Assembly: GCF_030814655.1 (NCBI RefSeq) | Contig: NZ_JAUSVK010000001.1 | Location: forward strand, 2,437,501 to 2,501,500 | Source of the DNA: Labrys monachus | Lineage (GTDB): Bacteria > Pseudomonadota > Alphaproteobacteria > Rhizobiales > Labraceae | Reading direction: 5' to 3' | Length of the DNA stretch: 64,000 nucleotides | Shown here: piece by piece, positions 1 through 11,686 of the stretch | Numbering within the stretch: the stretch's first letter is position 1 | Layout: every line of letters starts with the position of its first letter | The notes under the pieces: generated by a model | The model's input: only the letters and a program-made list of their open reading frames with translations | The model's database searches: none | Told to the model about the DNA's origin: nothing | Position numbers and translations under genes: made by a program

Positions 1-247
1 CGCCGTTTCAATAAGGTCCGCTGCTGAGCGCCAAGCCAATGTCTGCAACTGGCGCAACCGCCACCTTCAGCGTCGTGCTGGCGACGTCCGCATCAAGTAA
101 TTTGTCCAATGGCCGCGTATGGGTGGAGCGCCGGCATCTCTACGTTCCGCCCTCAAGAGGCCGTCATCCCCGGCTAGGGCGGCGCGGTCGATGCACATGT
201 CGAGGCGGCGGGCTTGTGCCCTCGGCCTCCCCCCTCTCAAGCCCCCC
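1..247. other. Window edge, no gene assigned
   Basis: Short open frames exist on both strands but none has a recognisable domain, and those that continue downstream only shadow the SUKH gene. The last 30 bases are C/T rich because the neighbouring minus-strand gene ends in a run of Glu codons. The region may hold the end of a gene cut by the window edge; I cannot show it. Confidence 0.4.
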
Positions 248-712
248 TCACTCCTCCTCCTCTTCGTAATAAGAAGGATCCAGCCGAAACTCCAAATACT
301 GCCTGAGGTCGCCGGCGAACCATTCGCGGCCGTCGGTTTCGTGGTCCCAGCGATAGATGTCGCTCTTGCCGATCTTGCCGTCCGCGGTGATGCCGAAGGC
401 GAACTGGTCGCCGGTGCCGTCATCGGCGAAGAACAGCAGATTGTCGAAGGGCATGTAGAGTTCGCGGAACCCTTCCTCGCGGCGGAAGGACAGGTTCTGC
501 TCGGCGATGTCCTCGGCGGACCAGATGGCGCCGGCGCCGTCCTCGTCCTGAAGGCCGTCGCCTTCGAGCAGCAGAGAACGCAGCTCGGCCGGAAAGCGCA
601 CGCCGAGCGCCTTCTCGGCGGCGGCGATCTCGGCTTCCGAGGCAGCCGGCGCGAATTCCGTGTCGCTTCCGAGGCCGTCGACAAACGATTCCCAGGGTCC
701 CTGCTCGGCCAT
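248..712 (-). CDS. SMI1/KNR4 (SUKH) family protein
   Basis: Predicted 154-residue cytoplasmic protein. The segment after residue 22 (EIAAAEKALGVRFPAELRSL) matches the start of a SUKH domain: an acidic lead-in, a helix with a conserved Leu-Gly, then P-x-E-L-x-x-L and a Gly-rich turn (EGDGL). The tail ends in YYEEEEE. The start at 712 is preceded by a strong GGGAGGAG ribosome site; a longer frame reaches 826 but has no such support. SUKH proteins often act as immunity proteins against polymorphic toxins, and others have housekeeping roles. No toxin gene is visible nearby, so an immunity role is only a family-level possibility. It stands alone, with a 221 bp repeat element upstream of its start. 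Confidence 0.75.
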   Translation of the reverse strand: MAEQGPWESFVDGLGSDTEFAPAASEAEIAAAEKALGVRFPAELRSLLLEGDGLQDEDGAGAIWSAEDIAEQNLSFRREEGFRELYMPFDNLLFFADDGTGDQFAFGITADGKIGKSDIYRWDHETDGREWFAGDLRQYLEFRLDPSYYEEEEE

Positions 713-823
713 GTCCGCTCCTCCCGGTCGATGAGTTACCGGTGCGACTGTGGGGCAAGCCGTCGATCCTGTCGAGGCGTTCCGGCCCGGTGCCGCATCT
801 CGCCGCAGCACAAGCGCCGGCGC

Positions 824-1044
824 CATAGGCGCTCACTTAACGGTGACGAATGCGACGCCAGGGTCTCCCTTCCGCCTTGCGGGCTCCGCATTTCCTGCGG
901 AAATGTCGGGGGGTAGGGATGGGGGGCGAGACACAAGTCTCCACCGATGAGATCGTTGTCTCGACCCCCACCCTTCTATTCCCTCCCCGCAAGGGGGAGG
1001 GCGGCCCAAGCGTCGCGTTTGACGGCCTGACGTCGGCGCTTATG
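824..1044. mobile_element. MITE-like element, copy 1 (221 bp)
   Basis: The sequence runs from CATAGGCGCTCACTTAA to GGCGCTTATG, so its ends are inverted repeats of each other (CATA[G/A]GCGCT). The interior is close to the copy at 2776-2997, including shared stretches with GCATTTCCTGCGGAAATG and a CCCTCCCC...GGGGGAGGG hairpin. The flanks share GGCGC at both ends, a possible weathered target duplication. No coding capacity is recognised. It lies between the SUKH gene and the next minus-strand gene. Confidence 0.75.
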
Positions 1045-1101
1045 GGCGCTGCCGCCCGTCCCCGGCCGGGCCTTTTCGCCGCGCTTTCCGGCGAATAGGC
1101 C

Positions 1102-1881
1102 TCAGCCGCCCTTCTTGCTCATCATCTCCAGCAGCCCGTTCACCGCCTCGCTCGTCGCCTGGCCCTCGACATGGGCGTTCACATGCAGGTCGCCATGGTC
1201 CTCGGCGAAGACGGCCTTGTCGATGGTCACGTCGAGGCCGGGGATGTCGGGCACCGCGGCCTGCGCCTTCTCCGAATCGAGGGCCTTGGCGATGGCGGCC
1301 GTCAGGCGGGCGTTGAGGTCGCCGAGGATGGCGGCGGCGGCCTCCTGGGTGTCGGGATTGCCGGTGCGGATGGTCGCCTCGCCCTTGACGCGCAGGGCGA
1401 CCTGGCGGGGCGTCGGCGTGTAGAGTTCCACCGGCAGGGTGATCGAGACGGTGTCGGCGACGAGCTTGGTCTTGACCTTGGCGCCCAGCACCTTGGCGCA
1501 GGCCCAGGCGGTGGCGTGGCCGGACATGTCGATCACCGCGGTGTCGCCGACGGCGCCGATATGGGCGTCGTCGATGGAGTTGATCACCAGATTGACGCCC
1601 TTGTGGCGGCAGGTGTCCTCGGGCAGGGGAAGGCGGCGGGCGATCTCCAGCGCATGCGCCTGCAGCGCGGCGAGGTTGCCGGTGGCCTTGAGGTCGACCG
1701 CCACGCGGTCGGCCTCGGTATGCATGTCGAGCGAGACGGTGAGCGGGATCGGCAGTTGGAGGCCGAGGATCTTCACCGGCACGATGCGGGGGCCGAGGTC
1801 GAGCGCGGCGGCGGGCGCGCCGGCGAGCCCGGTGAGCAGGAGGAGGGACGCGGCGCCCCGGGCAGCCATGGAATGGATCAT
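1102..1881 (-). CDS. Secreted protein of unknown function
   Basis: Predicted 259 residues. The N-terminus has a signal peptide: a short charged start, the hydrophobic run LLLLTGLAGAPAAA, and a plausible Ala-x-Ala cleavage site near residue 26. The remainder alternates charged and hydrophobic residues in strand-like patterns with two well-spaced Cys residues (near 91 and 127), and ends MSKKGG. It may be a periplasmic lipid-binding or beta-rich protein, but I recognise no family. The start at 1881 has AGGAG eight bases upstream; an internal Met at residue 5 is an alternative. The frame runs much further upstream as an artefact antisense to yggS. It is divergent from yggS, with about 140 bp between the two starts. 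Confidence 0.6.
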   Translation of the reverse strand: MIHSMAARGAASLLLLTGLAGAPAAALDLGPRIVPVKILGLQLPIPLTVSLDMHTEADRVAVDLKATGNLAALQAHALEIARRLPLPEDTCRHKGVNLVINSIDDAHIGAVGDTAVIDMSGHATAWACAKVLGAKVKTKLVADTVSITLPVELYTPTPRQVALRVKGEATIRTGNPDTQEAAAAILGDLNARLTAAIAKALDSEKAQAAVPDIPGLDVTIDKAVFAEDHGDLHVNAHVEGQATSEAVNGLLEMMSKKGG

Positions 1882-2025
1882 CGTTGCGGTCTCCTGATGC
1901 CGAGCCGTTTTCCCGAAGCGGGCGTTCCGGCTTCTATCACGCCGGGGCGTGGTTCTGATAGACAACGCTGCCGGCCGGCCTTCGCAGGTGGGGCCGCGAC
2001 CGTGATTTGTCCAGGAAGGCCCGCC

Positions 2026-2700
2026 ATGTCCGCTGCCCCGTCCGATGCCCCCTCCCGCCTTGCCGATATCCGCCATGCCATCGCCCGCGCCGAGGCCGAC
2101 GCGCTGCGCCCGCCCGGCTCGGTGACGCTGGTCGCCGTGTCCAAGACCTTCGGGCCGGAGGCGATCGAGCCGGTGCTGGCGGCCGGCCAGCGCGTGTTCG
2201 GCGAGAACCGGGTGCAGGAGGCGCAGGGCAAATGGCCGGGGCTGAGGGAGAGCCATCCGGATGTCGAGCTCCATCTGATCGGGCCGCTGCAGTCCAACAA
2301 GGCGAAGGAGGCGGTGGCCCTGTTCGATGCGATCCACACCGTCGACCGCCCCTCGATCGCCCAGGCGCTGGCCAAGGAGATCGCGCGGCAAAGGCGGGCG
2401 CCGCTGCTGTTCGTGCAGGTCAACACCGGCGAGGAGGCGCAGAAGGCCGGCGTCGCGCCGCAGGAGGCCGACGCCTTCATCGCCGCCTGCCGGGACGAGC
2501 ACGGCCTCGACATAAGGGGCCTGATGTGCATCCCGCCGGCCGACCAGTCACCCGGGCCGCATTTCGCCCTGCTGGCCAAGATCGCCGCGCGCAACGGCCT
2601 GGCGCTGCTCTCGATGGGCATGTCCGGCGATTTCGAGACGGCCATCGAGCTTGGCGCCACCCATGTGCGGGTGGGCAGCGCCATCTTCGGCACGCGGTGA
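2026..2700 (+). CDS. yggS: YggS family pyridoxal phosphate homeostasis protein
   Basis: A 224-residue cytoplasmic PLP-binding protein of the YggS/PLPBP family, which buffers PLP and affects amino-acid and keto-acid metabolism. The fold is an alanine-racemase-like TIM barrel. The PLP lysine is Lys40 in TLVAVSKTF. FGENRVQEAQ, HLIGPLQSNKAKEAV, the Asn-Thr-Gly-Glu stretch (VQVNTGEE), RGLMCIPP, SMGMSGDFETAIELGATHVRVGSAIFG follow in the normal order, and the length is typical. An AGGAAGG site precedes the ATG. It is transcribed alone; the family often sits near proC or cell-division genes, and that context is absent here. Confidence 0.95.
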   Translation: MSAAPSDAPSRLADIRHAIARAEADALRPPGSVTLVAVSKTFGPEAIEPVLAAGQRVFGENRVQEAQGKWPGLRESHPDVELHLIGPLQSNKAKEAVALFDAIHTVDRPSIAQALAKEIARQRRAPLLFVQVNTGEEAQKAGVAPQEADAFIAACRDEHGLDIRGLMCIPPADQSPGPHFALLAKIAARNGLALLSMGMSGDFETAIELGATHVRVGSAIFGTR

Positions 2701-2711
2701 GGGGCCTTGCT

Positions 2712-3017
2712 GGGACCGCAGGCTTCCAGCCTGCTCTTGGAACCTCGACGCTTCGGAAGATGCAGGCTGGAAGCCCATAGGCGCTCACTTAACTTAGACG
2801 GGTGCAACGCTCGGGTCTCCCTTCCCCCTTGCGGACTCCGCATTTCCTGCGGAAATGTCGGGGGGTAAGGGATGGGGGGCGAGACATAGTCTCGACCGAT
2901 GAGATTGTTGTCCTGATCCCCACCCTTCTATTCCCTCCCCGCAAGGGGGAGGGAAGGCCCAAACGTCACGTTTAACAATCTAAAGTTAGCGCTTATGGGC
3001 TGGAAGCCTGCGGTCCC
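2712..3017. repeat. REP-type inverted repeat split by the 222 bp MITE
   Basis: The left arm is GGGACCGCAGGCTTCCAGCC..., and the right arm is its inverse, GGCTGGAAGCCTGCGGTCCC. The right arm is interrupted at 2776-2997 by the MITE-like element, and GGCTGGAAGCC occurs on both sides of the insertion. Without the insertion the arms would match the intact pair at 45301-45375. The spacer carries the TTGGAA...TTCGGAAG words seen in the other pairs. Confidence 0.85.
2776..2997. mobile_element. MITE-like element, copy 2 (222 bp) with 11 bp target duplication
   Basis: The ends CATAGGCGCTCACTTAA and TTAGCGCTTATG form terminal inverted repeats (about 17 bp with mismatches). GGCTGGAAGCC lies directly before (2765-2775) and directly after (2998-3008), and is present only once in uninterrupted members of the target repeat. 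This is what a transposition leaves. The interior aligns along its whole length with copy 1 at 824-1044. There is no transposase inside, so it would be moved in trans. Confidence 0.85.
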
Positions 3018-3038
3018 GGGGGGCTTCACCTCATCCCG

Positions 3039-3611
3039 CTACCCGATCACCATCACCGCGTGCCGCGACAGCCGCGGCAGCACCTTGCGGAACACCTCGG
3101 GCGCCACGGCGACGCAGCCGGCGGTGGGCGCGCCGTTGCCGCGGGCGACGTGCCAGAAGATGGCGCTGCCGCGCCCCCTGACGATCGGGCCGTCATTCCA
3201 GCCGAGCGGCACCACGATGTCGTAGAGCCGGTCCGCCCGCATCAGGCGCTCCTCGGCGGGCTCGCCGGGCGCGCGCCGGATCAGCCGGTTGTAGCGCCGG
3301 TCGGCGACGTCGTCGCACCAGGCGTCCTCGGGGCGGATGGCGCGGAAGGGCAGCAGGCTCGGGATGCGCCGCCCCCGGTCGGTCCGCTGCAGCAGGCATC
3401 GCAGCGGCAGGCGGCCGCGGGGGGTGCCGCCGTCGCCCTCCCGCTTGGCGGCGAGGATGCCGCCGCGCCCGAGCACGCAGGCGAAGGAGACGCTTCCGGC
3501 GCTCAACCGCCCCTTCGTTCTGTCGCCGGGGCCGGCGTGAACGCGAATTAGACTGATATTCCGCTTCAAAATCGGCAATTTCCCTGTCGAAAGCGCCGGC
3601 GCGCATCTCAC
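3039..3611 (-). CDS. L,D-transpeptidase (YkuD fold) family protein
   Basis: About 190 residues. The C-terminal half carries the YkuD-type signature: His154 in SAIFWHVARG, then after eleven residues APTAGCVAV with the catalytic Cys166. Upstream is GGTPRGRLPL (residues 61-70), the usual Gly-x-T-P-x-G loop. Enzymes of this fold cross-link peptidoglycan stems (3-3 links) or attach proteins to them, and a short periplasmic version like this is common in alphaproteobacteria. No clear signal peptide is visible. The start is uncertain: 3611 is a GTG without a ribosome site, and TTG codons at residues 12 and 15 (3578, 3569) follow an AGGGAAA stretch. It is divergent from the response-regulator gene. 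Confidence 0.8.
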   Translation of the reverse strand: MRCAPALSTGKLPILKRNISLIRVHAGPGDRTKGRLSAGSVSFACVLGRGGILAAKREGDGGTPRGRLPLRCLLQRTDRGRRIPSLLPFRAIRPEDAWCDDVADRRYNRLIRRAPGEPAEERLMRADRLYDIVVPLGWNDGPIVRGRGSAIFWHVARGNGAPTAGCVAVAPEVFRKVLPRLSRHAVMVIG

Positions 3612-3711
3612 AAATCATGGCGCATGCTTCCATAATGGTCTACGTGCTGCTGCTCGCAAAGCGTCCCGTCTCGTATATTCCTTTCGTTTTTCCTTGCCTT
3701 TGGGGATTGTC

Positions 3712-4398
3712 ATGTCCGGCAGTCGCAAAATTCTGATCGTCGACGACGAAAACGAGCTTCGCCAGGCTCTCGCGGAGCAGTTGGCGCTCTATGACGAATT
3801 CGAGATCGTGCAGGCTGAATCGGCCAGCCGAGCCGTCCAGGCGGCGAAGGGCGACCATCTCGACCTCATCATCATGGATGTCGGCCTGCCCGACATGGAC
3901 GGCCGCGAGGCTGTCAAGCTCCTGCGCAAGAACGGCTTCAAATCGCCGATCATCATGCTGACCGGCCACGATTCGGATGCCGACACCATCCTGGGCCTGG
4001 AGGCGGGCGCCAACGACTATATCGTCAAGCCCTTCCGCTTCGCGGTGCTGCTCGCCCGGGTGCGCGCCCATCTGCGCCAGCACGAGACCAGCGAGGACGC
4101 CGTCTTCAACATCGGCCCCTTCGTGTTCAAGCCGGCCTCCAAGCTGCTGCTGACGGAGAAGGGCTCGAAGGTGCGCCTGACGGAGAAGGAAACCTCGATC
4201 CTGCGCTATCTCTACCGCTCCGGCCAGAAGGCGGTGCAGCGCGATGTGCTGCTCCAGGAGGTCTGGGGCTATAATTCAGGTGTCACCACCCACACGTTGG
4301 AAACGCATATTTATCGTTTACGCCAGAAGATCGAGCGGGATCCTTCCAACGCCACGCTTCTCGTCACGGAGGGCGGCGGTTACAAGCTCGTACCCTGA
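3712..4398 (+). CDS. OmpR-family response regulator
   Basis: A 228-residue two-component DNA-binding regulator. The receiver domain (residues about 6-120) has the acidic pair in LIVDDENE, phospho-acceptor Asp56 in IIMDVGLPDMDG, the switch Thr in IMLTGHDS and the Lys in DYIVKPFR. A winged-helix DNA-binding domain (about 130-228) follows, with RLTEKETSILRYLYRS and THTLETHIYRLRQKIE. No kinase gene is adjacent, so it is an orphan regulator here. It is followed 42 bp downstream by a cyclic-nucleotide-binding protein, and the two probably share a transcript. The ATG at 3712 is chosen over an upstream TTG. The target genes are unknown. Confidence 0.9.
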   Translation: MSGSRKILIVDDENELRQALAEQLALYDEFEIVQAESASRAVQAAKGDHLDLIIMDVGLPDMDGREAVKLLRKNGFKSPIIMLTGHDSDADTILGLEAGANDYIVKPFRFAVLLARVRAHLRQHETSEDAVFNIGPFVFKPASKLLLTEKGSKVRLTEKETSILRYLYRSGQKAVQRDVLLQEVWGYNSGVTTHTLETHIYRLRQKIERDPSNATLLVTEGGGYKLVP

Positions 4399-4440
4399 TC
4401 GTCGTTCGATGCGGGCCGGGCCAATCCATAAGGGCCTTGA

Positions 4441-4899
4441 ATGGCGCTCGAAGACGATATGGCTCTGCTGTCGCGTGTCGCCCTGTTCCGCGACATGGAC
4501 CGCGATGCCCTTCGCCTGCTCGCCTTCTCGTCCGAGATGCGGAACCTGCGCACCGGCGATACGCTGTTCCGCAAGGATGACCTGTCCGAATACAGCTTCG
4601 TGGTGGCGACCGGCTCCGTCGCGCTGATCGACAACGATTTCGTCCTCGCCGTCATCGGGCCCGGTGGCCTGATCGGCGAAATGGCGCTGTTCACCGAGAC
4701 GAGGCGTCCGGCGACGGCGGTCGCCCGCGAGGCGACGACGCTGCTGCGCCTGTCGCGCCAGATCTTCCGCCGGACCCTCGAGGAATATCCCGACAACGCC
4801 CTGCGCGTCGCCGCCGTCCTGCGGGCGCGGGTGAAGCGCATCTCGGTCGAACTGGCCGAGGTCAGGGGCCGGCTGCTCAGGATCGACAAGAAGCCCTGA
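4441..4899 (+). CDS. Cyclic-nucleotide-binding domain protein without HTH
   Basis: A 152-residue protein consisting of one Crp-type cNMP-binding beta-roll. The N-terminus (LLSRVALFRDMDRDALRLLA) is the usual lead helix. GDTLFRKDDLSEYSFVVATGSVAL and GPGGLIGEMALFTETRRPATAVA follow, the last holding the phosphate-binding-cassette-like Gly-Glu-Met-Ala-Leu and Arg-x-x-x-Ala pattern. A dimer-helix-like tail follows, but there is no helix-turn-helix, so it is not a transcription factor by itself. Proteins of this build act as sensory partners. It lies directly after the OmpR-type regulator, which suggests a joint role; that is inference from position. Confidence 0.85.
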   Translation: MALEDDMALLSRVALFRDMDRDALRLLAFSSEMRNLRTGDTLFRKDDLSEYSFVVATGSVALIDNDFVLAVIGPGGLIGEMALFTETRRPATAVAREATTLLRLSRQIFRRTLEEYPDNALRVAAVLRARVKRISVELAEVRGRLLRIDKKP

Positions 4900-5283
4900 G
4901 CCCCGTCGCGCGCGCTCGTCGCTGTTCCGGAACAAAGCAGGATCGCAACGCGAAAGCCGATTCGGGCGCCCTTCGTTCCGGCCGCGTTCGAGGTCTTTGC
5001 CGACGGTATCCCGGTGCGTGTCATTTCGGGACGGCGCCGCCGCCGGCCGCGTCCGGACGGATCGAGGAGGCCGGCTTCCGATTCGGGCGCGTTTCGTTCC
5101 CTCCACGTTCGCGGTATTAAGATAGGGGAGCGCGCTGCGCCGCCTGCCGCCCCATAACGGGACCGCGGGGTGGGAGGGAACAAACCTCCGCGCCGCGGCT
5201 TGAGGGAAGCACGATTGGCCGGCAGGTCTGCAAGGGCGCCGGTCCGGGCGGTCTCCGGCATCGGCGTTCGAGAAGGATATGAC
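4900..5283. other. Intergenic region with an imperfect direct repeat
   Basis: No gene is seen. The block beginning CCGATTCGGGCGC and continuing TTCGTTCC occurs at about 4958 and again at about 5079, each followed by a GCGTTCG or ACGTTCG stretch. The copies are about 121 bp apart and on the same strand. A possible AT-rich promoter patch (GCGGTATTAAGATAGG) lies at about 5111-5127, upstream of the small secreted-protein gene. Confidence 0.5.
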
Positions 5284-5610
5284 ATGAACTCCCCATTCCG
5301 ACTGGCCTGCGCCGTGCTCTTCGCTGCGACAGGCTTGCTTGTGACGGCCGAAGCGTCCTCCGCCATGCCTGCCGCCGCGCCGCAGCAGGGCGGCCACGCC
5401 CTCGTTCAGGATGTCCGCTGGGGCTGCGGCCCGGGCCGTCATCCCAATCCGTGGGGGCGCTGCGTGCCTGACCGCCGCCCGCGGGCCTATTATGGCGGCG
5501 GCTGGCGTGGTGACGGCTATCGTCACGACCGGGGCTGGCATGGCGGCTGGCACCGCGACGACCGTCGCGGCGGCCCGATGCATGGCGACCGGCGCATCAT
5601 CCGCCAATAA
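5284..5610 (+). CDS. GCG_CRPN-type small secreted protein
   Basis: A 108-residue protein with an N-terminal signal peptide (FRLACAVLFAATGLLVTAEA, cleavage near Ala-Met-Pro-Ala). After it comes WGCGPGRHPNPWGRCVP (about residues 46-62), the hallmark of the GCG_CRPN prefix family found in many Hyphomicrobiales, with two Cys that could form a disulfide. The tail is rich in Gly, His, Arg, Trp and Tyr (GGGWRGDGYRHDRGWHGGWH), possibly metal- or surface-binding. The function of the family is not established. ATG 5284 follows GAAGGAT. It appears monocistronic. Confidence 0.8.
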   Translation: MNSPFRLACAVLFAATGLLVTAEASSAMPAAAPQQGGHALVQDVRWGCGPGRHPNPWGRCVPDRRPRAYYGGGWRGDGYRHDRGWHGGWHRDDRRGGPMHGDRRIIRQ

Positions 5611-6132
5611 CCAGCCGGTCTCCTATGCGTTGAGCTTACGATACGAACGCGACGCGTGCCGCCTTCCCTCTCCCTTGCGGGGAGGGAATGGCAGGGCGGC
5701 AAGCGAGACGACAGGCCCTGGTCGAGCAGGGCAGTCCTGACCCTGCCCCTCGCGGCCTTTCCGCAGGAAGTCCCGAGCCTGCAAGGGGGCCATGCGCCGA
5801 GCCTCCGCCGCCAAGGCCCTGCGCAGCAGCCGGGAGAACGGAGCGCGAAGATGGGGCGAGCGCCGATTCGGCCACGCTCCGTTCAATTCTCGTTCGAGGG
5901 GTTAATTTCTGCGCCCCCAGGCGCCATATCATGCTTCATTGCGAGACAGGCGCCCCGGCGTCTGGTACCAGCGAGAAGGCGAGGCCGTGCCGGCGGGCCT
6001 TTCCTTGAGGTCGCGGGGCGGGGTGTCCGGCGAAGATCCGCATGATGTTCCCCGGCCGGGCGGCCCGGCCTGTTCGGGAACGCAGACACGAAGCCCGCGA
6101 CGATCGCCGAGAAAGCGCCCGAGAAAACGCCA
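5611..6132. other. Long intergenic region with degenerate palindromic repeats
   Basis: No credible gene. At 5658-5696 there is a CCCTCTCCC...GGGAGGG hairpin of the same kind as those inside the 221 bp elements and near 55 kb. GCAGGGCAGTCCTGACCCTGC-like and CCTGCAAGGGGG words follow at 5726-5790. Near 5626 the start TATGCGTTGAGCTTA loosely resembles the MITE end. I read it as decayed repeat material plus the helicase promoter, without a confident boundary. Confidence 0.45.
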
Positions 6133-9738
<3,606 letters not shown>

Positions 9739-9741
9739 CGC

Positions 9742-10032
9742 ATGACGTCCACGAGCCAGGATCGTCTTCGGATCGACAAATGGCTCTGGCGTGTGCGCGT
9801 CGCCAAGACGCGCACATCGGCCGCGAAACTGGTGGCGGACGGCTATGTCCGCATCAACGGGACCAAGACCGATTCGCCCGCCAAGACGGTGAAGGCGGGC
9901 GACGTGCTGACGATCGCCCTCGAACGCACCGTGCGCGTCTATCGCGTGCTCGAACTGGGCGGGCGGCGCGGCCCGGCGGCGGAGGCGCAGGCTTTATACG
10001 AGGACCTTTCGCCCGAGCCGCCGCAGGGGTGA
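9742..10032 (+). CDS. S4-domain RNA-binding protein (Hsp15/RlmP-like)
   Basis: A 96-residue protein made of one S4 RNA-binding domain: RIDKWLWRVRVAKTRTSAAKLVADGYVRINGTK (about residues 9-42) followed by KTVKAGDVLTIA. Hsp15-type proteins bind 50S subunits that still hold a peptidyl-tRNA after premature dissociation and recycle them. It starts 3 bp after the helicase stop, so the two are cotranscribed; the pairing is a common alphaproteobacterial arrangement and suggests shared work on RNA or ribosomes. The C-terminus ends in an acidic/Pro tail. Confidence 0.9.
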   Translation: MTSTSQDRLRIDKWLWRVRVAKTRTSAAKLVADGYVRINGTKTDSPAKTVKAGDVLTIALERTVRVYRVLELGGRRGPAAEAQALYEDLSPEPPQG

Positions 10033-10124
10033 GGCAGGCATGGGTGCTCGACAATCCGTATATTCATACCATATTGAACCGATGATCCGCGACGCCTTCA
10101 GCGGCGGAGAATATCAGGGCGGCC

Positions 10125-10571
10125 ATGCTGACCAACAAGGGTAAATACGGACTCAAGGCTCTGGCGCATCTGGCCGGCCTGCCGACCGGCGAGACGGCGC
10201 AGAGCCAGGAGATCGCGGAAGCCAACCAGATCCCCAAGAAATTCCTCGACGCGATCCTCGGCGAGCTGCGGGTCGCCGGGATCGTCCGCAGCAAGAAGGG
10301 CAAGGGCGGCGGCTATATGCTGGCGCGCGACGCCAGCCAGATCAGCGTCGGCAACGCCATCCGCGTGCTGGACGGGCCGCTCGCCCCGATCGCCTGCGCC
10401 AGCCGCACCGCCTATCAGCCTTGCACCGACTGCCCGGATGTTCCAAGCTGCACGGTGCGCCTGCTGATGCAGAAGGTGCGCGACATATCCTCCAATCTCC
10501 TCGACAACACCTCCGTCGAGGAAATGCGCCAGGCCGCTCTCGGCGAACAGGCGCTGAGCTACTCGATCTGA
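10125..10571 (+). CDS. Rrf2 family transcriptional regulator
   Basis: A 148-residue regulator. The N-terminal winged helix (LTNKGKYGLKALAHLAGL, then IPKKFLDAILGELRVAGIVRSKKGKGGGYMLAR) is the Rrf2 signature. The C-terminal half has Cys residues in CASRTAYQPCTDCPDVPSC (about 91-109), the position where IscR/NsrR/RirA-type members hold an Fe-S cluster, so it may sense iron, NO or redox state. There are four Cys rather than the usual three, so the ligands are uncertain. The AT-rich stretch CATACCATATTGAACCGATG (10066-10085) just upstream is a candidate promoter/operator. The aldo/keto reductase 88 bp downstream, in the same direction, is a candidate target. Confidence 0.9.
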   Translation: MLTNKGKYGLKALAHLAGLPTGETAQSQEIAEANQIPKKFLDAILGELRVAGIVRSKKGKGGGYMLARDASQISVGNAIRVLDGPLAPIACASRTAYQPCTDCPDVPSCTVRLLMQKVRDISSNLLDNTSVEEMRQAALGEQALSYSI

Positions 10572-10659
10572 CGGTCAATCCGGTCATTTACGCGGCGATC
10601 TGAGGCAGGGGCGGCACTGCGCGTCCCGACCTGTTTGCCTGGAACTACGGAGAGCATTG

Positions 10660-11613
10660 ATGGAAAAGCGTGCAATTGGACGATCCGATCTGATGGTGGC
10701 CCCGCTCGGGCTGGGCGGCAACGTCTTCGGCTGGAGCGCGGACGAGAAGGCCTCGTTCGCGGTTCTCGATGCCTTCGTCGATGCGGGCTTCAATCTCGTC
10801 GACACCGCCGACGTCTATTCGGCCTGGGCCCCCGGCAACCAGGGCGGCGAGTCGGAGACGGTGATCGGCAAATGGATGAAGGAGCGCGGCAACCGCGATG
10901 CGATCGTGCTGACCACCAAGGTCGGCTCGGAAATGGGCCCGGGCAAGAAGGGCCTGTCCCGCAGCTATATCACCAGCGCCGTCGAGGCATCGCTGCGCCG
11001 CCTGCAGACCGACTATATCGACCTCTATCTCTCCCATTGGGAGGATCCCGAGACGCCGCTGGAAGAGACGCTCGGCATCTACGCCGATCTGGTCAAGGCC
11101 GGCAAGGTCAGGGTGATCGGCAATTCCAACCACAGCGCCAACACGATGTTCAAGGCGCTGGCGATCAGCGCCAAGGAAGGCTGGCCGCGGTTCGAGAACC
11201 TGCAGACGCATTACAATCTCTATGACCGCGCCGGCTACGAGGCCGAGCTGGAGCCGTTCTGCCTCAAGAACGAGATCGGCGTGACCAGCTATTTCTCGCT
11301 CGCCAAGGGCTTCCTGTCGGGCAAATATCGCTCGGAAGCCGATTTCTCCAAGAGCGCGGCCCGTGGCGGCGGCATGGCCGACTACCTCAACGAGCGCGGC
11401 CTGCGCATCCTCGACGCGCTCGACGCCGTGGCGAAGGCCAAGGGGGCGACGCCCGCGCAGATCGCCATCGCCTGGCTGATCGCCCGGCCCGGCCTCGTCG
11501 CGCCGATCGCCAGCGCCACCAGCGTCGCCCAGCTCGGCGATCTCATCGCCGCGACCGCCCTGTCCCTCAACGGCGCGGAAATCGAGCAGCTCAACAAGGC
11601 GAGCGCCTATTGA
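10660..11613 (+). CDS. Aldo/keto reductase
   Basis: A 317-residue NADPH-dependent (alpha/beta)8 oxidoreductase. LGLGGNVFGW, then FNLVDTADVYSAW with the catalytic Asp and Tyr, the Lys in VLTTKVGSEMG, and SHWEDPETPLEETL with the His-Trp position complete the tetrad arrangement. The C-terminus IAIAWLIARPGLVAPIASATSVAQL is the coenzyme-binding end. The family is close to YajO/Tas-like reductases; the substrate cannot be read from sequence. ATG 10660 follows GGAGAGC; a TTG one codon earlier is ignored. It is convergent with phoB, with a strong hairpin between them. Confidence 0.9.
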   Translation: MEKRAIGRSDLMVAPLGLGGNVFGWSADEKASFAVLDAFVDAGFNLVDTADVYSAWAPGNQGGESETVIGKWMKERGNRDAIVLTTKVGSEMGPGKKGLSRSYITSAVEASLRRLQTDYIDLYLSHWEDPETPLEETLGIYADLVKAGKVRVIGNSNHSANTMFKALAISAKEGWPRFENLQTHYNLYDRAGYEAELEPFCLKNEIGVTSYFSLAKGFLSGKYRSEADFSKSAARGGGMADYLNERGLRILDALDAVAKAKGATPAQIAIAWLIARPGLVAPIASATSVAQLGDLIAATALSLNGAEIEQLNKASAY

Positions 11614-11622
11614 AGGCGCCGG

Positions 11623-11683
11623 GGGATCACCGCGCGTGCGACGGAGGGCCGGTCTCCGGCCTTCCAGTCGACCGGTGATCGCC
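11623..11683. repeat. REP-type inverted repeat, GATCACCG head
   Basis: GGGATCACCG near the left end and CGGTGATCGCC at the right end are inverted copies, with an inner GGCCGGTCTCCGGCC hairpin and a CTTCCAG spacer word. The head matches the pairs at 53508-53586 and 59508-59587. It lies just past the aldo/keto reductase stop. Confidence 0.7.
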
Positions 11684-11686
11684 GAC

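Noticed and set aside
248-712. A toxin-immunity locus around the SUKH protein
   Set aside because: No toxin, secretion component or second immunity gene is seen in the flanks, so the claim goes beyond the evidence.
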